This document shows, in pieces, positions 34,660 to 43,539 of a DNA stretch of 64,000 nucleotides. How positions within the stretch are numbered: the first letter of the stretch is position 1; each line of letters begins with the position of its first letter. This stretch comes from Geovibrio thiophilus (lineage in GTDB: Bacteria; Chrysiogenota; Deferribacteres; Deferribacterales; Geovibrionaceae), in the NCBI RefSeq assembly GCF_004087915.1, contig NZ_CP035108.1:930001-994000 (forward strand), written 5' to 3'. The position numbers were made by a program, and so were the translations under genes. The notes beneath the pieces are model-generated. The model made no database searches. It saw nothing but the letters and a program-made list of their open reading frames with translations, and was not told where the DNA came from.

Positions 34660-35632
34660 TTATTTAAGTAAACAACACTTTTTATATTTTTTACCACTAC
34701 CACAGAGACATGGATTATTTCTACCAGTCTTTTCTTTTCCTTTAGTATTTTGCTTGTCTGGATTTATTAAATTTAAGTTTGATAAAGACATAGATCTATA
34801 GTTCATGGAATCCGAATAAACATATGAATATTCTAAAGTAATACAAAATCTGATATTTAAATTTTCATCAATACATGCCCCATAATAATCATGCAATTTT
34901 TGTTTATATTTCCTTTTTTCACAGTGGTTTTTTAAGAATTCTAGAGCTTCTTTAGCACTTCCATTATTACAGTGAATTGTTAAGCCAAATGAATCATTGA
35001 CGATTGTGCAATCATGCTGTCGCCCAGTTCTCATTGTGTCTTTAGCCATATTTTCAATATAACCACTCAGTTCTAAAACAGATTCTTCACTTAAATCTAG
35101 AAGAGCTTCTCCAAACTTAATTGTTGCTGGGTCACTATTATACTTAATCTGGGAAATAAGTTTACCAAAAGACGTGTCTTTTTGTCTTGTCAAGATACCT
35201 TCTGGAGTCTCTTTTGCAGGCGCACCTGTACGCCTCGCTAACATTGCAATATCTAAATCTTGTGCAATACTATCAACTAATATAATTCGACCTTGTCCTT
35301 CTGGAAAAGAAAGATTGTACTGCAAATGGTAACTTAAAATAGCATGTTCATGGGTTGCTCTTAAGGATTTTATGTAACTTAAACGTTTTTTCAGAAAATC
35401 CGTAAAATACAAAGGATTATCCAAAAATTCGCATAATATATCGAAAAAGAAGATATCCAAAACATAAGGAGGATGGACAATGCTACTTGTTTCATATTTT
35501 AAGAAATGGGTTGCTTGTACAGAGAGTGCAGGATAGTGAGAAGAAGTTGAGCAAATAATGAATATCTCATTAATCTTGTGCTTTAGTTCGATACTATTTC
35601 TTTCAGAGTCGAGCATGTAATTACTATTTCAC
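34660..35632 (-). pseudogene. C-terminal half of NERD-like/SEC-C protein, cut by IS3
   Basis: About 318 codons ending in the zinc-binding SEC-C motif GRNNPCLCGSGKKYKKCCLLK. The N-terminal part is missing here; it lies beyond the IS3 element at 36903-38093. The frame continues upstream of MLDSERNSIELKHKINEIF to a TGA created near the IS border. The two halves read like a single protein in which the nuclease-like domain leads into this segment. If translated alone from the internal ATG it would give a SEC-C protein without the nuclease part. Confidence 0.7.
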
Positions 35633-35659
35633 AGGTGGTACCCATCTTTAGTACAGTTT

Positions 35660-36529
35660 TTAGACTGAAATAAGGTGGAAACTCTCAGTCATTTTATCAT
35701 CTTTTTTCCAGATTTGAATCTCTAATCCGTTATAAGCTTCATATGGCGTTCTGTCGCCCAGAGAAGAATGCGGTCTTCCTGTATTGTAGAAATTTATCCA
35801 GTCCGCCAGTCCTCGTTTCAGCTCGTGTCCGTTATCAAACGCATGGAGATAGACAAAGCTATATTTCAATGTCCGCCAGATACGCTCAATCATGACATTA
35901 TCCATCCAACGCCCCTTGCCGTCCATAGAGACCTTAATCCCTGCATCTTTAAGGGTTTGCGTAAATTCATAGCTGGTAAACTGACTCCCCTGATCAGTAT
36001 TAAAGATTTCAGGTGTTCCGTACTTTTCAAGGGCTTCCTCAAGCGCAGCCACGCAGAAATCAGAATCAAGGCTGTTTGAAAGTCTCCAACTGAGAACTTT
36101 TCTGCTGTACCAATCCATAATAGCCACCAGATAGAGGAATCCTCTTCTCATTGGTATGTAGGTAATATCCGAGCACCAAACTTGATTAGGGCGGTTTATA
36201 TCAATATCTCTAAGCAGATACGGATATGTCTTATGCTCCGGATGTGGAACACTGGTCTTGGGCTTCTGATAAACAGCAGCTATGCCCATCTTCTTCATAA
36301 GCCTGCTGACACGCTTGCGGCTAACATTGTATCCATACCTTCTGATAAGCTTTGCCATCTGTCTGGAACCAAAGTCAGGTGTCGCCATAAACTGCTTATC
36401 TATTATGCGCATGAGTTCAAGATTCAACGCCGACTCGCCTGACTCTTGATAGTAATAGCAGGAGCGGCTGATGCCCAAAAGCTCGCACTGACTGCTGATG
36501 GACAGGCTGCTTTTTACGTTATCGATCAT
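35660..36529 (-). CDS. IS3 transposase OrfB (DDE integrase)
   Basis: 289 residues. HTH_21-type N-terminus (SQCELLGISRSCYYYQ), then the rve domain with catalytic acids in VWCSDITYIPM, FNTDQGSQFTS and MIERIWRTLKYSFVY. The ATG at 36529 has its own GGAGGA site. Intact. Confidence 0.9.
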   Translation of the reverse strand: MIDNVKSSLSISSQCELLGISRSCYYYQESGESALNLELMRIIDKQFMATPDFGSRQMAKLIRRYGYNVSRKRVSRLMKKMGIAAVYQKPKTSVPHPEHKTYPYLLRDIDINRPNQVWCSDITYIPMRRGFLYLVAIMDWYSRKVLSWRLSNSLDSDFCVAALEEALEKYGTPEIFNTDQGSQFTSYEFTQTLKDAGIKVSMDGKGRWMDNVMIERIWRTLKYSFVYLHAFDNGHELKRGLADWINFYNTGRPHSSLGDRTPYEAYNGLEIQIWKKDDKMTESFHLISV

Positions 36530-36549
36530 AAGCTTCCTCCGGGATATGC

Positions 36550-36840
36550 TTACCGTTTCCCGAAGGCTCGCTGCAAAAAATCACGTTCCACCGTCAGCTG
36601 GCCTATTTTTGCGTGAAGATCCTTTATCTCAGACTCTGTTCGCTCTTCAGACTTGCAGGGCTTGTTGGCAAAGATTGATGCCATACCCTCTATGGCTTCT
36701 TTCTTCCACTTGGAAATCTGGTTCGGGTGAACATTATACTTGGCTGATAATTCTGATAAAGTCAGCTCTTCTCGAAGAGCTTCAAGAGCTACTTTCGATT
36801 TAAACTCCGCTGAGTAACGGGTACGTTTGGCCTTTGACAT
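36550..36840 (-). CDS. IS3 transposase OrfA
   Basis: 96 residues. HTH of the IS3 OrfA type (YSAEFKSKVALEALREELTLSELSAKYNVHPNQISKWKKEAI) and a C-terminal leucine-zipper-like helix (LHAKIGQLTVERDFLQRAF). The ATG at 36840 follows GGAGGACC. OrfB starts 20 bp downstream, so both proteins may be made separately or by frameshifting. Confidence 0.88.
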   Translation of the reverse strand: MSKAKRTRYSAEFKSKVALEALREELTLSELSAKYNVHPNQISKWKKEAIEGMASIFANKPCKSEERTESEIKDLHAKIGQLTVERDFLQRAFGKR

Positions 36841-36902
36841 CGCATGGTCCTCCAATATGCTTTTTACACCTTAGCATACTGTACAGATTTTGGGGACCAC
36901 CT

Positions 36903-38093
36903 CTTTCTAAGTAGCGCTTTAGCACAAATCAACCCTTGATCGTAAGCATCTTGAACAGCTTTTTTAAAATCAGTTCGTAAAGTGTTATCATTGCATTTCT
37001 GAGCCTCTAAAGTTAAGCCCTTTGATTTCGTCTGTACAATAAATATTCTGTCAGAATATTGAACTAATATGTCTATTTCGCCTAATCTGTTGCTTGGAGA
37101 AGAATATATATCTATATTTTTGTAAACATTTTTACTTCCGAATATTTGAGATAGCTTATTAAATACAAACTCTTCTGTAAAACGACCTCTATTTTCAACA
37201 GCAATATCTCTGTATCCTTTGTCTTTCATCATCCAGTAGAAAGGTGATTCATAAATAGCCTGATAAAGTGATGTGCTATCGAAGCTTAGATATTCATCAG
37301 AACTAATTTGTATTATAGGTTTTGCTTGAATCATATTAAAATCGTGTAACTCATTAAAAGAATTATTTCTTTTTGTATCATCTACTGAAAATAGTTTCAT
37401 GAAACTTTGAACAGTATTTTTCTCAAGCTTAGATTGTTTAGCGATGTCAGAAACATTGAATTTAAAAAGGTTTATCAGAAAGTTCCCATCTATTAAAGCT
37501 TTTGAAGATTTAATTTTATCTGAGAGAGTGGAATTGATATTTTCTAAAACTCTATCAGAAATGGCTTTACAAATACTCACACAATTCTGAATAGAAAGCC
37601 CACAAGTTTTCTCAAGCCAATTATTATCATTCTGATATTTCTCAATAGCAAACTCATGAAATTGGAAATTGTGTGCTGACATGCCACAGTAAAATATGAC
37701 TTCACGAAAAAAGCTATTTGGAAATTCATCTGATGTTTTTACAGGGATCCCTTCACTTGGTAAGCTACCAAATAGTTCATCTCGAATAGTCAAGCACATA
37801 GAATCATGTAATTCTCTTAAAAGTTCTTCTGTTTTATCAATGTAAGATTGTACTCTTGCAGGTGTAATTTTTTGAGTATTGATTCCTTTTTTTATCGCAA
37901 ACCCTAAGATGGTCTTAATTTCTGTGTCAATTAGATTCTTACGTGAATAACGTTCAGAGACTTCATCAGAGCCAATTTTTTCTGTATAGTAAATATATCC
38001 GGTTTCTAAACAAAAATGCGCAACAGCATTTAGATAACCATCTTGAATGCACAGCTCCTTTAATTCGGCTATTATATGTTCCTCAGTCCTCAT
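36903..38093 (-). pseudogene. N-terminal half of NERD-like nuclease/SEC-C protein, cut by IS3
   Basis: About 395 own codons. The C-terminal part has a restriction-endonuclease-like core: RFTEEFVFNKL, then RLGEIDILVQYSDRIFIVQTKSKG, i.e. E...D...(E/Q)xK spacing of NERD and PD-(D/E)XK nucleases. After LICAKALLRK the frame enters the IS and stops. The remainder, with the SEC-C motif, lies at 34660-35632. The ATG at 38093 follows AGGTG. It was likely a defence or RNA/DNA-processing enzyme; now inactive unless the half works alone. Confidence 0.7.
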
Positions 38094-38172
38094 GAATTCA
38101 CCTATCAATTTAGAACAAAATTTGTTCTAAATTGTGCAACTCCGAAATATCCATAAAACTGGGAGTAATTTC

Positions 38173-38559
38173 TTATTCGTGTAATTTATAAATTTCTGAT
38201 TTGTGTTTATTCCTATTAGTATTAGAATGTTCTGGTTCTCCTATATTTTCAAGTCTGCTCACCGATGGTTCAGTCAATCTTGAACTAATATTATAGAACG
38301 GATATTGACCATTGATTTCTGGATGTAAGGTCGCGGCAACTTCAACGTCTGAAGTAGAAATATATTTTCCAGACCATTCTTGTATATAGTGTTTTAACAT
38401 AAAACGTTTAGTGGTTTGACTCTTATTTTTCTTTTGCGCATCTAACCATTCATAGGCAATTTTTATACAATCATTGTGCTCATGTGATATATTATCAGGA
38501 TAAATGTATTTTGTTCTTTTTTTAGCCTCATTAATTTCTCTATCAGTAAGATTATTCAT
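38173..38559 (-). CDS. Hypothetical protein upstream of the NERD/SEC-C gene
   Basis: 128 residues, polar, no signal or membrane segment. The central part KRFMLKHYIQEWSGKYISTSDVEVAATLHPEI could be a small helical DNA- or protein-binding unit. I do not recognise it. It is on the same strand 80 bp upstream of the broken nuclease gene and probably formed an operon with it. Confidence 0.5.
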   Translation of the reverse strand: MNNLTDREINEAKKRTKYIYPDNISHEHNDCIKIAYEWLDAQKKNKSQTTKRFMLKHYIQEWSGKYISTSDVEVAATLHPEINGQYPFYNISSRLTEPSVSRLENIGEPEHSNTNRNKHKSEIYKLHE

Positions 38560-38821
38560 GAGATATTACTCCCCAATTCTAATGTGGATTTAGTTCCTTG
38601 GACTATAGCATACAAAGGTTTCTTTGTTGACTAGTTCCATCTAGGTCAACATAACTAGACCTTTATGCTTTTTTAGGTCTGCACTTATTCCCTCAGAATA
38701 TCTTTACACGGTTAATTTTACTTTTTGATTATTTTAGATCACAAAACCGTAATAATTCAATAGCTAAACTCATCAATATGCAACGGATTAGTAATTTTCC
38801 ACACTCTGCGGGTTCATAAGG

Positions 38822-39195
38822 CTAAAATGATGGTCTTGCGTAAGATGCTCTGATGGCTCTTCCTGCGGAGCATTTGTGGTTGAGAAGTAAATCTAAGAAG
38901 TGAACATTACTGAGAAGTACTTCTAGATGAGCGATTTCTATATTAGTTGGCGGTTTTTCTTTAAATTCAGCGATATAGTCTTCCCATATTTTTTTGAATT
39001 GTTTAATTTGTTCCTGAAGATGCTCGTCTTTCAAGTAGTCTAGGTTGTCTTGCTCAATCGCATTCAGCAACCGCCATGAAAAACCGGAAACAAGGTCATA
39101 AGTTCGTCTCTGGTGTTTTTTATGAGTTCAGACTCTTCAGTAAGTTGCTTAATCAGCTGCCTTAAAGCGGCATTTCCCTCTCGAAGTCTTTTCAA
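38822..39195 (-). pseudogene. Small coiled-coil protein gene, probably frameshifted
   Basis: A TTG at 39195 after CAGGAGGT opens a 43-codon frame (KRLREGNAALRQLIKQLTEESELI). It stops at 39064 just where a second frame continues with LNAIEQDNLDYLKDEHLQEQI to 38822. Joining them by one base near the GTTTTTC run would give a single helical protein of about 120 residues. Alternatively the second frame is reinitiated from TTG at 39070 through the TTGCTGA overlap. No family recognised. Confidence 0.4.
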
Positions 39196-39294
39196 TTACC
39201 TCCTGTTAAACATTGCTACTTCCTGACCATACCCTGAAAGTTCTCAATACTCCTTACTAACCCTTCTTTTATTTCAGGTAGAGAGAGGATAGGA

Positions 39295-39930
39295 TTAATT
39301 GTAGTTCCAGATTCCTTTCTTTTCTATAAGTTTATCTCCAAAGAAAAAGGAAAATACGGAGAGTAAAATAAATATTATAATTAGGCACTTATTTTGATTT
39401 ATTATTGCAATATTTTTTGTCAAAAGAGCTAGCCCTTCAAGTAAAAGTAAACTAATAAATACAATTAGTGCACGTTGTGCTCTTTGCACATAGAATAGAC
39501 GTTCAGAGTTAGGTTGTATTGAATTTTGTAACTCCCAGAGCTTGCTCGAAATGATCATTTTCATTGCATTTAGTCTATCTTCTTTCTGAAACTCAAAAAC
39601 GTTATCAGCAACGATTTGTAATCGGCTTTGTGAACTTATGCTTTTTATTGAATACCAGACAGATTTCAAAAGCCAAAGTGCTGATACAGCGTATATTAGT
39701 GTGAAGAGTGCATTATTTGAACTAGTGACGTCTGGTAATTTATCAGAAAAGAAGACTAAAAATGCAGAAGCAGCACCTGATGCTGTTAAAATTATATTAG
39801 CTCTATTTTCGGCGGATTCTCCTCTTAGTCTTTCTTTTTCAATTCTTTGGTCAAGAAATTCACCGCATAAAGTGAGAACTTCTTGACTTTCTGATGTTAA
39901 TTTTTTTTTTAAACTTTCAATTGTTTCCAT
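39295..39930 (-). CDS. Membrane protein of the graspetide operon
   Basis: 211 residues. A charged N-terminal helix (SLKKKLTSESQEVLTLCGEF ... RLRGESAENR) precedes two membrane helices (ANIILTASGAASAFLVFF and LFTLIYAVSALWLLKSVWY). A long cytoplasmic helical stretch follows, then two more helices near the end (ALIVFISLLLLEGLALL, CLIIIFILLSVFSFFFG). The layout resembles SLATT/Pycsar-type effector membrane proteins, but a peptide exporter or immunity protein is equally possible. It starts 13 bp after the ligase stop with GAAGGG as binding site. Family not firmly recognised. Confidence 0.6.
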   Translation of the reverse strand: METIESLKKKLTSESQEVLTLCGEFLDQRIEKERLRGESAENRANIILTASGAASAFLVFFSDKLPDVTSSNNALFTLIYAVSALWLLKSVWYSIKSISSQSRLQIVADNVFEFQKEDRLNAMKMIISSKLWELQNSIQPNSERLFYVQRAQRALIVFISLLLLEGLALLTKNIAIINQNKCLIIIFILLSVFSFFFGDKLIEKKGIWNYN

Positions 39931-39943
39931 TGCTTAATTCCCT

Positions 39944-40903
39944 TCAGCACAACAGAGTGTCAATTAAAGCATCACGTATTGGGTGCTTCACAGCCTGCTC
40001 AAGCCAAGCCCATTGACCGTTTGGGTTGAGCTCTAAAAAATAGTAACGCCCATCTCTTGCCTTAATCATATCAATCGCAGAATATTTGAGTTTGAAATGT
40101 TGTGTCAGTCTTTGGCATTTAGACTCTATAGCAGGAGGTAAAACGATTTTTTCTTGCCTTAATTCGATATTAAAATGATCTGCCAATCGCCAATCAATAG
40201 ATGTTTCATGATAATCTTGAGAATAAATGGCTGTCGAAAAAACGGTATTGCCTACGACAGTAATTCTTATATCAAACTCTTTTTCTATTTTTTCCTGAAA
40301 TATCATAGGAATATAGGCATAGTTTTCGATAGTATCTATATATTTTTGGTCGATCATTTGAGTTCCGGCTATTTTTGCTTCGACACCATTAAATAAAAAA
40401 CCATTTTTAACAGCCTTAGCTATTATATTCGAGGCATTTTCTTTGTAAAACTTTCGTATTATCTCTTGGTTAGCAGATATACATGTACTGGGAATGTTTA
40501 GACCAATGTCGACTGCTAGCTTTAACTGTTCAGGCTTGTTACTTGCTCTCAGAATATTGTGAGGAGCATTTAGCCAGATATCGTCACTTATATTGCGCCA
40601 TAATGATTTTAAAGATTCTCCAACTTCTCTGTTTGCAAATTCTTTTTCATTATCCATTACATCAACTTGTGGAAGACGTGGTTGTCGGATATAGGCCCCT
40701 GTGATTTCGGAAACAGAAATTGGTGACCTATTAGAAAAAGTAATTTGAGAGGACGCTGATTGAGAATTAATAAAGAAATGCACTTCCCATTTAGAAAGGT
40801 ATTCTTCAGTGTTTATTCTAACGAAAGGAATATCTCTTTCATAAAGGCGATATACTAGATAATCAGTTGCAATATCATTTTTATTGGAAACTATTAAAAG
40901 CAA
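39944..40903 (-). CDS. ATP-grasp peptide ligase (MvdC/MvdD-like graspetide synthetase)
   Basis: 319 residues, the usual length of graspetide ligases. The N-terminal part (LLIVSNKNDIATDYLVYRL ... YIRQP) matches MvdD-type pre-ATP-grasp domains. The ATP-grasp core shows IIAKAVKNGFLF, IPMIFQEKIEKEFDIRITVVG, and metal-binding YYFLELNPNGQWAWLEQA, the family hallmark. It should form omega-ester or omega-amide rings between Ser/Thr/Lys and Asp/Glu side chains of the two precursors encoded just upstream. It starts with TTG inside the last codons of precursor 2; GAGG in the core codons is the binding site, so translation is coupled. Confidence 0.87.
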   Translation of the reverse strand: MLLIVSNKNDIATDYLVYRLYERDIPFVRINTEEYLSKWEVHFFINSQSASSQITFSNRSPISVSEITGAYIRQPRLPQVDVMDNEKEFANREVGESLKSLWRNISDDIWLNAPHNILRASNKPEQLKLAVDIGLNIPSTCISANQEIIRKFYKENASNIIAKAVKNGFLFNGVEAKIAGTQMIDQKYIDTIENYAYIPMIFQEKIEKEFDIRITVVGNTVFSTAIYSQDYHETSIDWRLADHFNIELRQEKIVLPPAIESKCQRLTQHFKLKYSAIDMIKARDGRYYFLELNPNGQWAWLEQAVKHPIRDALIDTLLC

Positions 40904-41094
40904 AATTCAGCCTCAGGATCTGGATCATCATCTGATGGAGCAACGAATGTCTTTGATTGTGTTACTAAACTGATTAAATTTAGGTAATTTTGTTCTGTGT
41001 AAATTATATTATTTTTGTATTCTGTACATGGTTCTTTTGGAGCTATTACTGCTTTTGACAGTAGAAAAGTCGGCTTTATTTTGTTGTTGCTCAT
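40894..41094 (-). CDS. Graspetide precursor peptide 2
   Basis: 66 residues. The leader (MSNNKIKPTFLLSKAVIAPK) is followed by a linker and the C-terminal core SKTFVAPSDDDPDPEAEFCF. The core shares SKTxxxPxDDDPDPxAEFCF with precursor 1. Ser, Lys and Thr are possible nucleophiles and the Asp/Glu run the acceptors, as in graspetides. ATG at 41094 lies 10 bp after the stop of precursor 1; a longer start is unlikely because it would overlap precursor 1. The stop overlaps the ligase start. Confidence 0.82.
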   Translation of the reverse strand: MSNNKIKPTFLLSKAVIAPKEPCTEYKNNIIYTEQNYLNLISLVTQSKTFVAPSDDDPDPEAEFCF

Positions 41095-41104
41095 GATGCC
41101 ATCT

Positions 41105-41326
41105 TTAAAAGCAAAATTCAGCATCTGGATCAGGATCATCATCTCCAGGGAATGCTTCTGTCTTTGAACCTGTTATGATTGACGATATTAAACAAACAGG
41201 TGTAATTTCTTTGTGTTCATTTGCTATTGTGTTAAACTGCAAACTCTCATTGAATACCCACTGGGTTGTTGAATATGCAGGGTTGACTTCTTTTGCCTGA
41301 CTGAGTAAATAGCTTCGTTTTTCCAT
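41105..41326 (-). CDS. Graspetide precursor peptide 1
   Basis: 73 residues. The leader includes RSYLLSQAKEVNPAYS, comparable to TFLLSKAVIAPK in precursor 2; this is the likely ligase-recognition helix. The C-terminal core is SKTEAFPGDDDPDPDAEFCF. The middle part differs between the two peptides while the last 13 residues are almost identical, the normal pattern of leader plus core in RiPPs. AAGGAG lies 5 bases before the ATG. First gene of the operon. Confidence 0.82.
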   Translation of the reverse strand: MEKRSYLLSQAKEVNPAYSTTQWVFNESLQFNTIANEHKEITPVCLISSIITGSKTEAFPGDDDPDPDAEFCF

Positions 41327-41392
41327 TTGAACTCCTTTTTAGTGCGTAGCCATTATTGGTTTATACGAATGCAATTATAAACATATTCACAG

Positions 41393-41419
41393 ATTATAGC
41401 ATAGGAAGAGTAGTGTCAA
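41393..41419 (-). promoter_or_regulatory. Sigma-70-type promoter of the graspetide operon
   Basis: On the minus strand TTGACA (41419-41414) and TATAAT (41398-41393) are both perfect consensus hexamers. The spacing is 15 bp, short, but TGC before TATAAT makes an extended -10. Transcription would start near 41386, giving a 60-base leader before precursor 1. Confidence 0.65.
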
Positions 41420-41553
41420 TGTGGATTTGTTTTCGTTTTGTAGACACTTTAAAAGCATATTAGATTGATGCAGGTCATTATATATTGTTTTCAAAGTGAT
41501 AATAACTTATAAAAAAGGTATAATTGATATTTAATACTGCAGGAGAAGACGGT

Positions 41554-43539
41554 ATGTATCTTCAAAAAATTACTATCAAAAACTATCGGTGTTTTCAGAA
41601 CTTCTCCATGGAATTTCAGAAAGGACTTAATGTTATTATTGGTGCAAATAACTCTGGTAAAACAGGATTACTCTACGCAATTAGACTCCTAAAAGATCCC
41701 TCAGTATATGTGGATGATTTTAATAAAAATGACCTATTAGAATTTAATAATAAATACCGTAATGAGGCTCCTCAAATAGAGGTTACATACACTATTCGCC
41801 ATTTGATATTGGAGAGTGACACGGAAGATGAAAGCATTATCCGGCTATTGCCATTCCTGGGGATGGATAATCTGAACGAGACTTTAACTGAAGAGAATGG
41901 AGTATATCAGTATGATGTTACAGCTGTAATAAAAGCGGTTTGTTCGCTTGATGTTAAGGTTCTTGGCGATTATAAAAGTGCGATTTCTGACATTACAGAT
42001 TTTAACGGATTTGTGACCGTGCTAAAATCATTTATCTCTCGTTATTCATGGTCATATTATAACGGAACAAACGATACGGTTGCAGACAGAAAAGACGCTT
42101 TGGGAATATTTGACATTCGCTTTATTGGTGCTGAAAGAACGAGCGAAGCTGTTAGTAAAGAAACACGCCGTGAGATAGATAAATTTGCAAAAGACCAGAA
42201 CAACATTACAGCTTTAGAACAGTTAAAGTCAGACATATCAATTCAAATGAAAGATCTTTTGCAACCGGCTCTTGAGAAACTTTCACAACTTTTTGAAAAT
42301 GAAAATAACGATATAGGTCTTACTCGCGGAAATGTTACGATATCCCATGATTTGCGCCCAAGCGTATCGGTTGGAGACGCTTATGTAACTGAGGTGCGAG
42401 ATACTCATGCAGATTATAATATTCCATTGGATTACAATGGATTAGGATATAACAACTTAATCAGTATATACATGCTCATAAAATTGATGGAAATACGCAA
42501 AGGAAGAGATTTCCGGATTCTATGTCTAGAGGAGCCTGAGGCTCACCTGCACCCTGCGATGCAGTATAAACTTTTCAAATATCTGCGTAAACTGGACGAA
42601 ACAGACAAGCTCAATCAACAAATTTTTGTAACCACGCATTCAAGCAATATTTCTGCAGTTGCCGGTATTGACAATATGTATATGCTAGCACATGAACGTG
42701 TGAATGGGCAATCAAACTGTAAACAGCAGAGCTTGGCGGTTCATTTTGCTACGAAGCCAGATGCAAAAATACATCTGACAAAGTTTCTCGATGTTACCCG
42801 ATCTGACATGCTTTTTGCTGACAAAGTGATATTGGTTGAAGGCATAGCCGAAAAACTACTGCTGCCGTTATTTATGGAAAAATGCGGTTGTCCGTATGAA
42901 GATGAACATATTTCAGTCGTTGAGATTGGAGGCAAGCATTTTGGTCACTTTGTCGAGCTTTTTAACGGCAACGCAGTAAGCAAAAAAGTGCTTTGCATCA
43001 CTGATAGAGATTTCCGATGGCGAGATGACGGTGCTATACAATGTTATTCAGAGTATGAAAATGGCACAACTTCGCACATTGAGGACTTAAAAGAAGGCTT
43101 TCCGATCAATAACTTTCAAATATATACCCAAAATCTCGGAGGACGAACGTTTGAAGATGAGCTTTTTTTCACAAACTTAGATAATACTGCTGTTGGGAAG
43201 GCATTGTTCAAACTCGTGGCGAGTCCAAGTGTTTCGAGTTTTGCTGATACATACGGTTTTGATTATGCTGTGTGGAATAATATCGAAAAACACAAAGAGA
43301 TAGACGGACGTTCTCGACCTTTGATTACGAAACTGTTAGATGAATTTAACACTGTAATTACTTCTGATAATTCTAAAGAGGATTTTTATAAGCGTTTATT
43401 TTTCGCTGAACTATTTCTCTATTATGCCGAAGCCAAAAAAGGTGATACTGCACTGAATATTCTGACTGATACTGCAATCTCTAACAATCTTATTGTGCCG
43501 AAATATATTAAGGATGGACTAATATGGCTGTTGAAATAA
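41554..43539 (+). CDS. gajA: OLD-family nuclease, GajA of a Gabija-type defence system
   Basis: 661 residues. The N-terminal ABC-type ATPase has Walker A IIGANNSGKT, a signature region near LDYNGLGYNNLISI and Walker B LCLEEPEAHLHP. The C-terminal TOPRIM domain has VILVEGIAEKLLLPLF and LCITDRDFRW, supplying the metal-binding acids. Gabija GajA nicks or cuts foreign DNA when nucleotides are depleted. It overlaps the helicase gene by 16 bp. ATG at 41554 follows AGGAG; an upstream TTG lacks support. It is larger than the classical 578-residue GajA. Confidence 0.85.
   Translation: MYLQKITIKNYRCFQNFSMEFQKGLNVIIGANNSGKTGLLYAIRLLKDPSVYVDDFNKNDLLEFNNKYRNEAPQIEVTYTIRHLILESDTEDESIIRLLPFLGMDNLNETLTEENGVYQYDVTAVIKAVCSLDVKVLGDYKSAISDITDFNGFVTVLKSFISRYSWSYYNGTNDTVADRKDALGIFDIRFIGAERTSEAVSKETRREIDKFAKDQNNITALEQLKSDISIQMKDLLQPALEKLSQLFENENNDIGLTRGNVTISHDLRPSVSVGDAYVTEVRDTHADYNIPLDYNGLGYNNLISIYMLIKLMEIRKGRDFRILCLEEPEAHLHPAMQYKLFKYLRKLDETDKLNQQIFVTTHSSNISAVAGIDNMYMLAHERVNGQSNCKQQSLAVHFATKPDAKIHLTKFLDVTRSDMLFADKVILVEGIAEKLLLPLFMEKCGCPYEDEHISVVEIGGKHFGHFVELFNGNAVSKKVLCITDRDFRWRDDGAIQCYSEYENGTTSHIEDLKEGFPINNFQIYTQNLGGRTFEDELFFTNLDNTAVGKALFKLVASPSVSSFADTYGFDYAVWNNIEKHKEIDGRSRPLITKLLDEFNTVITSDNSKEDFYKRLFFAELFLYYAEAKKGDTALNILTDTAISNNLIVPKYIKDGLIWLLK

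Larger units (their letters stand above)
35633..36902 (-). mobile_element. IS3-family insertion sequence
   Basis: Inverted ends AGGTGGTACCCATCTTTAG (35633) and, reading in from 36902, AGGTGGTCCCCAAAATCTG define the element. It contains orfA and orfB on the minus strand. A third, isolated copy of this end sequence occurs at 47828-47860. No clear target duplication is present at this insertion. Confidence 0.8.
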
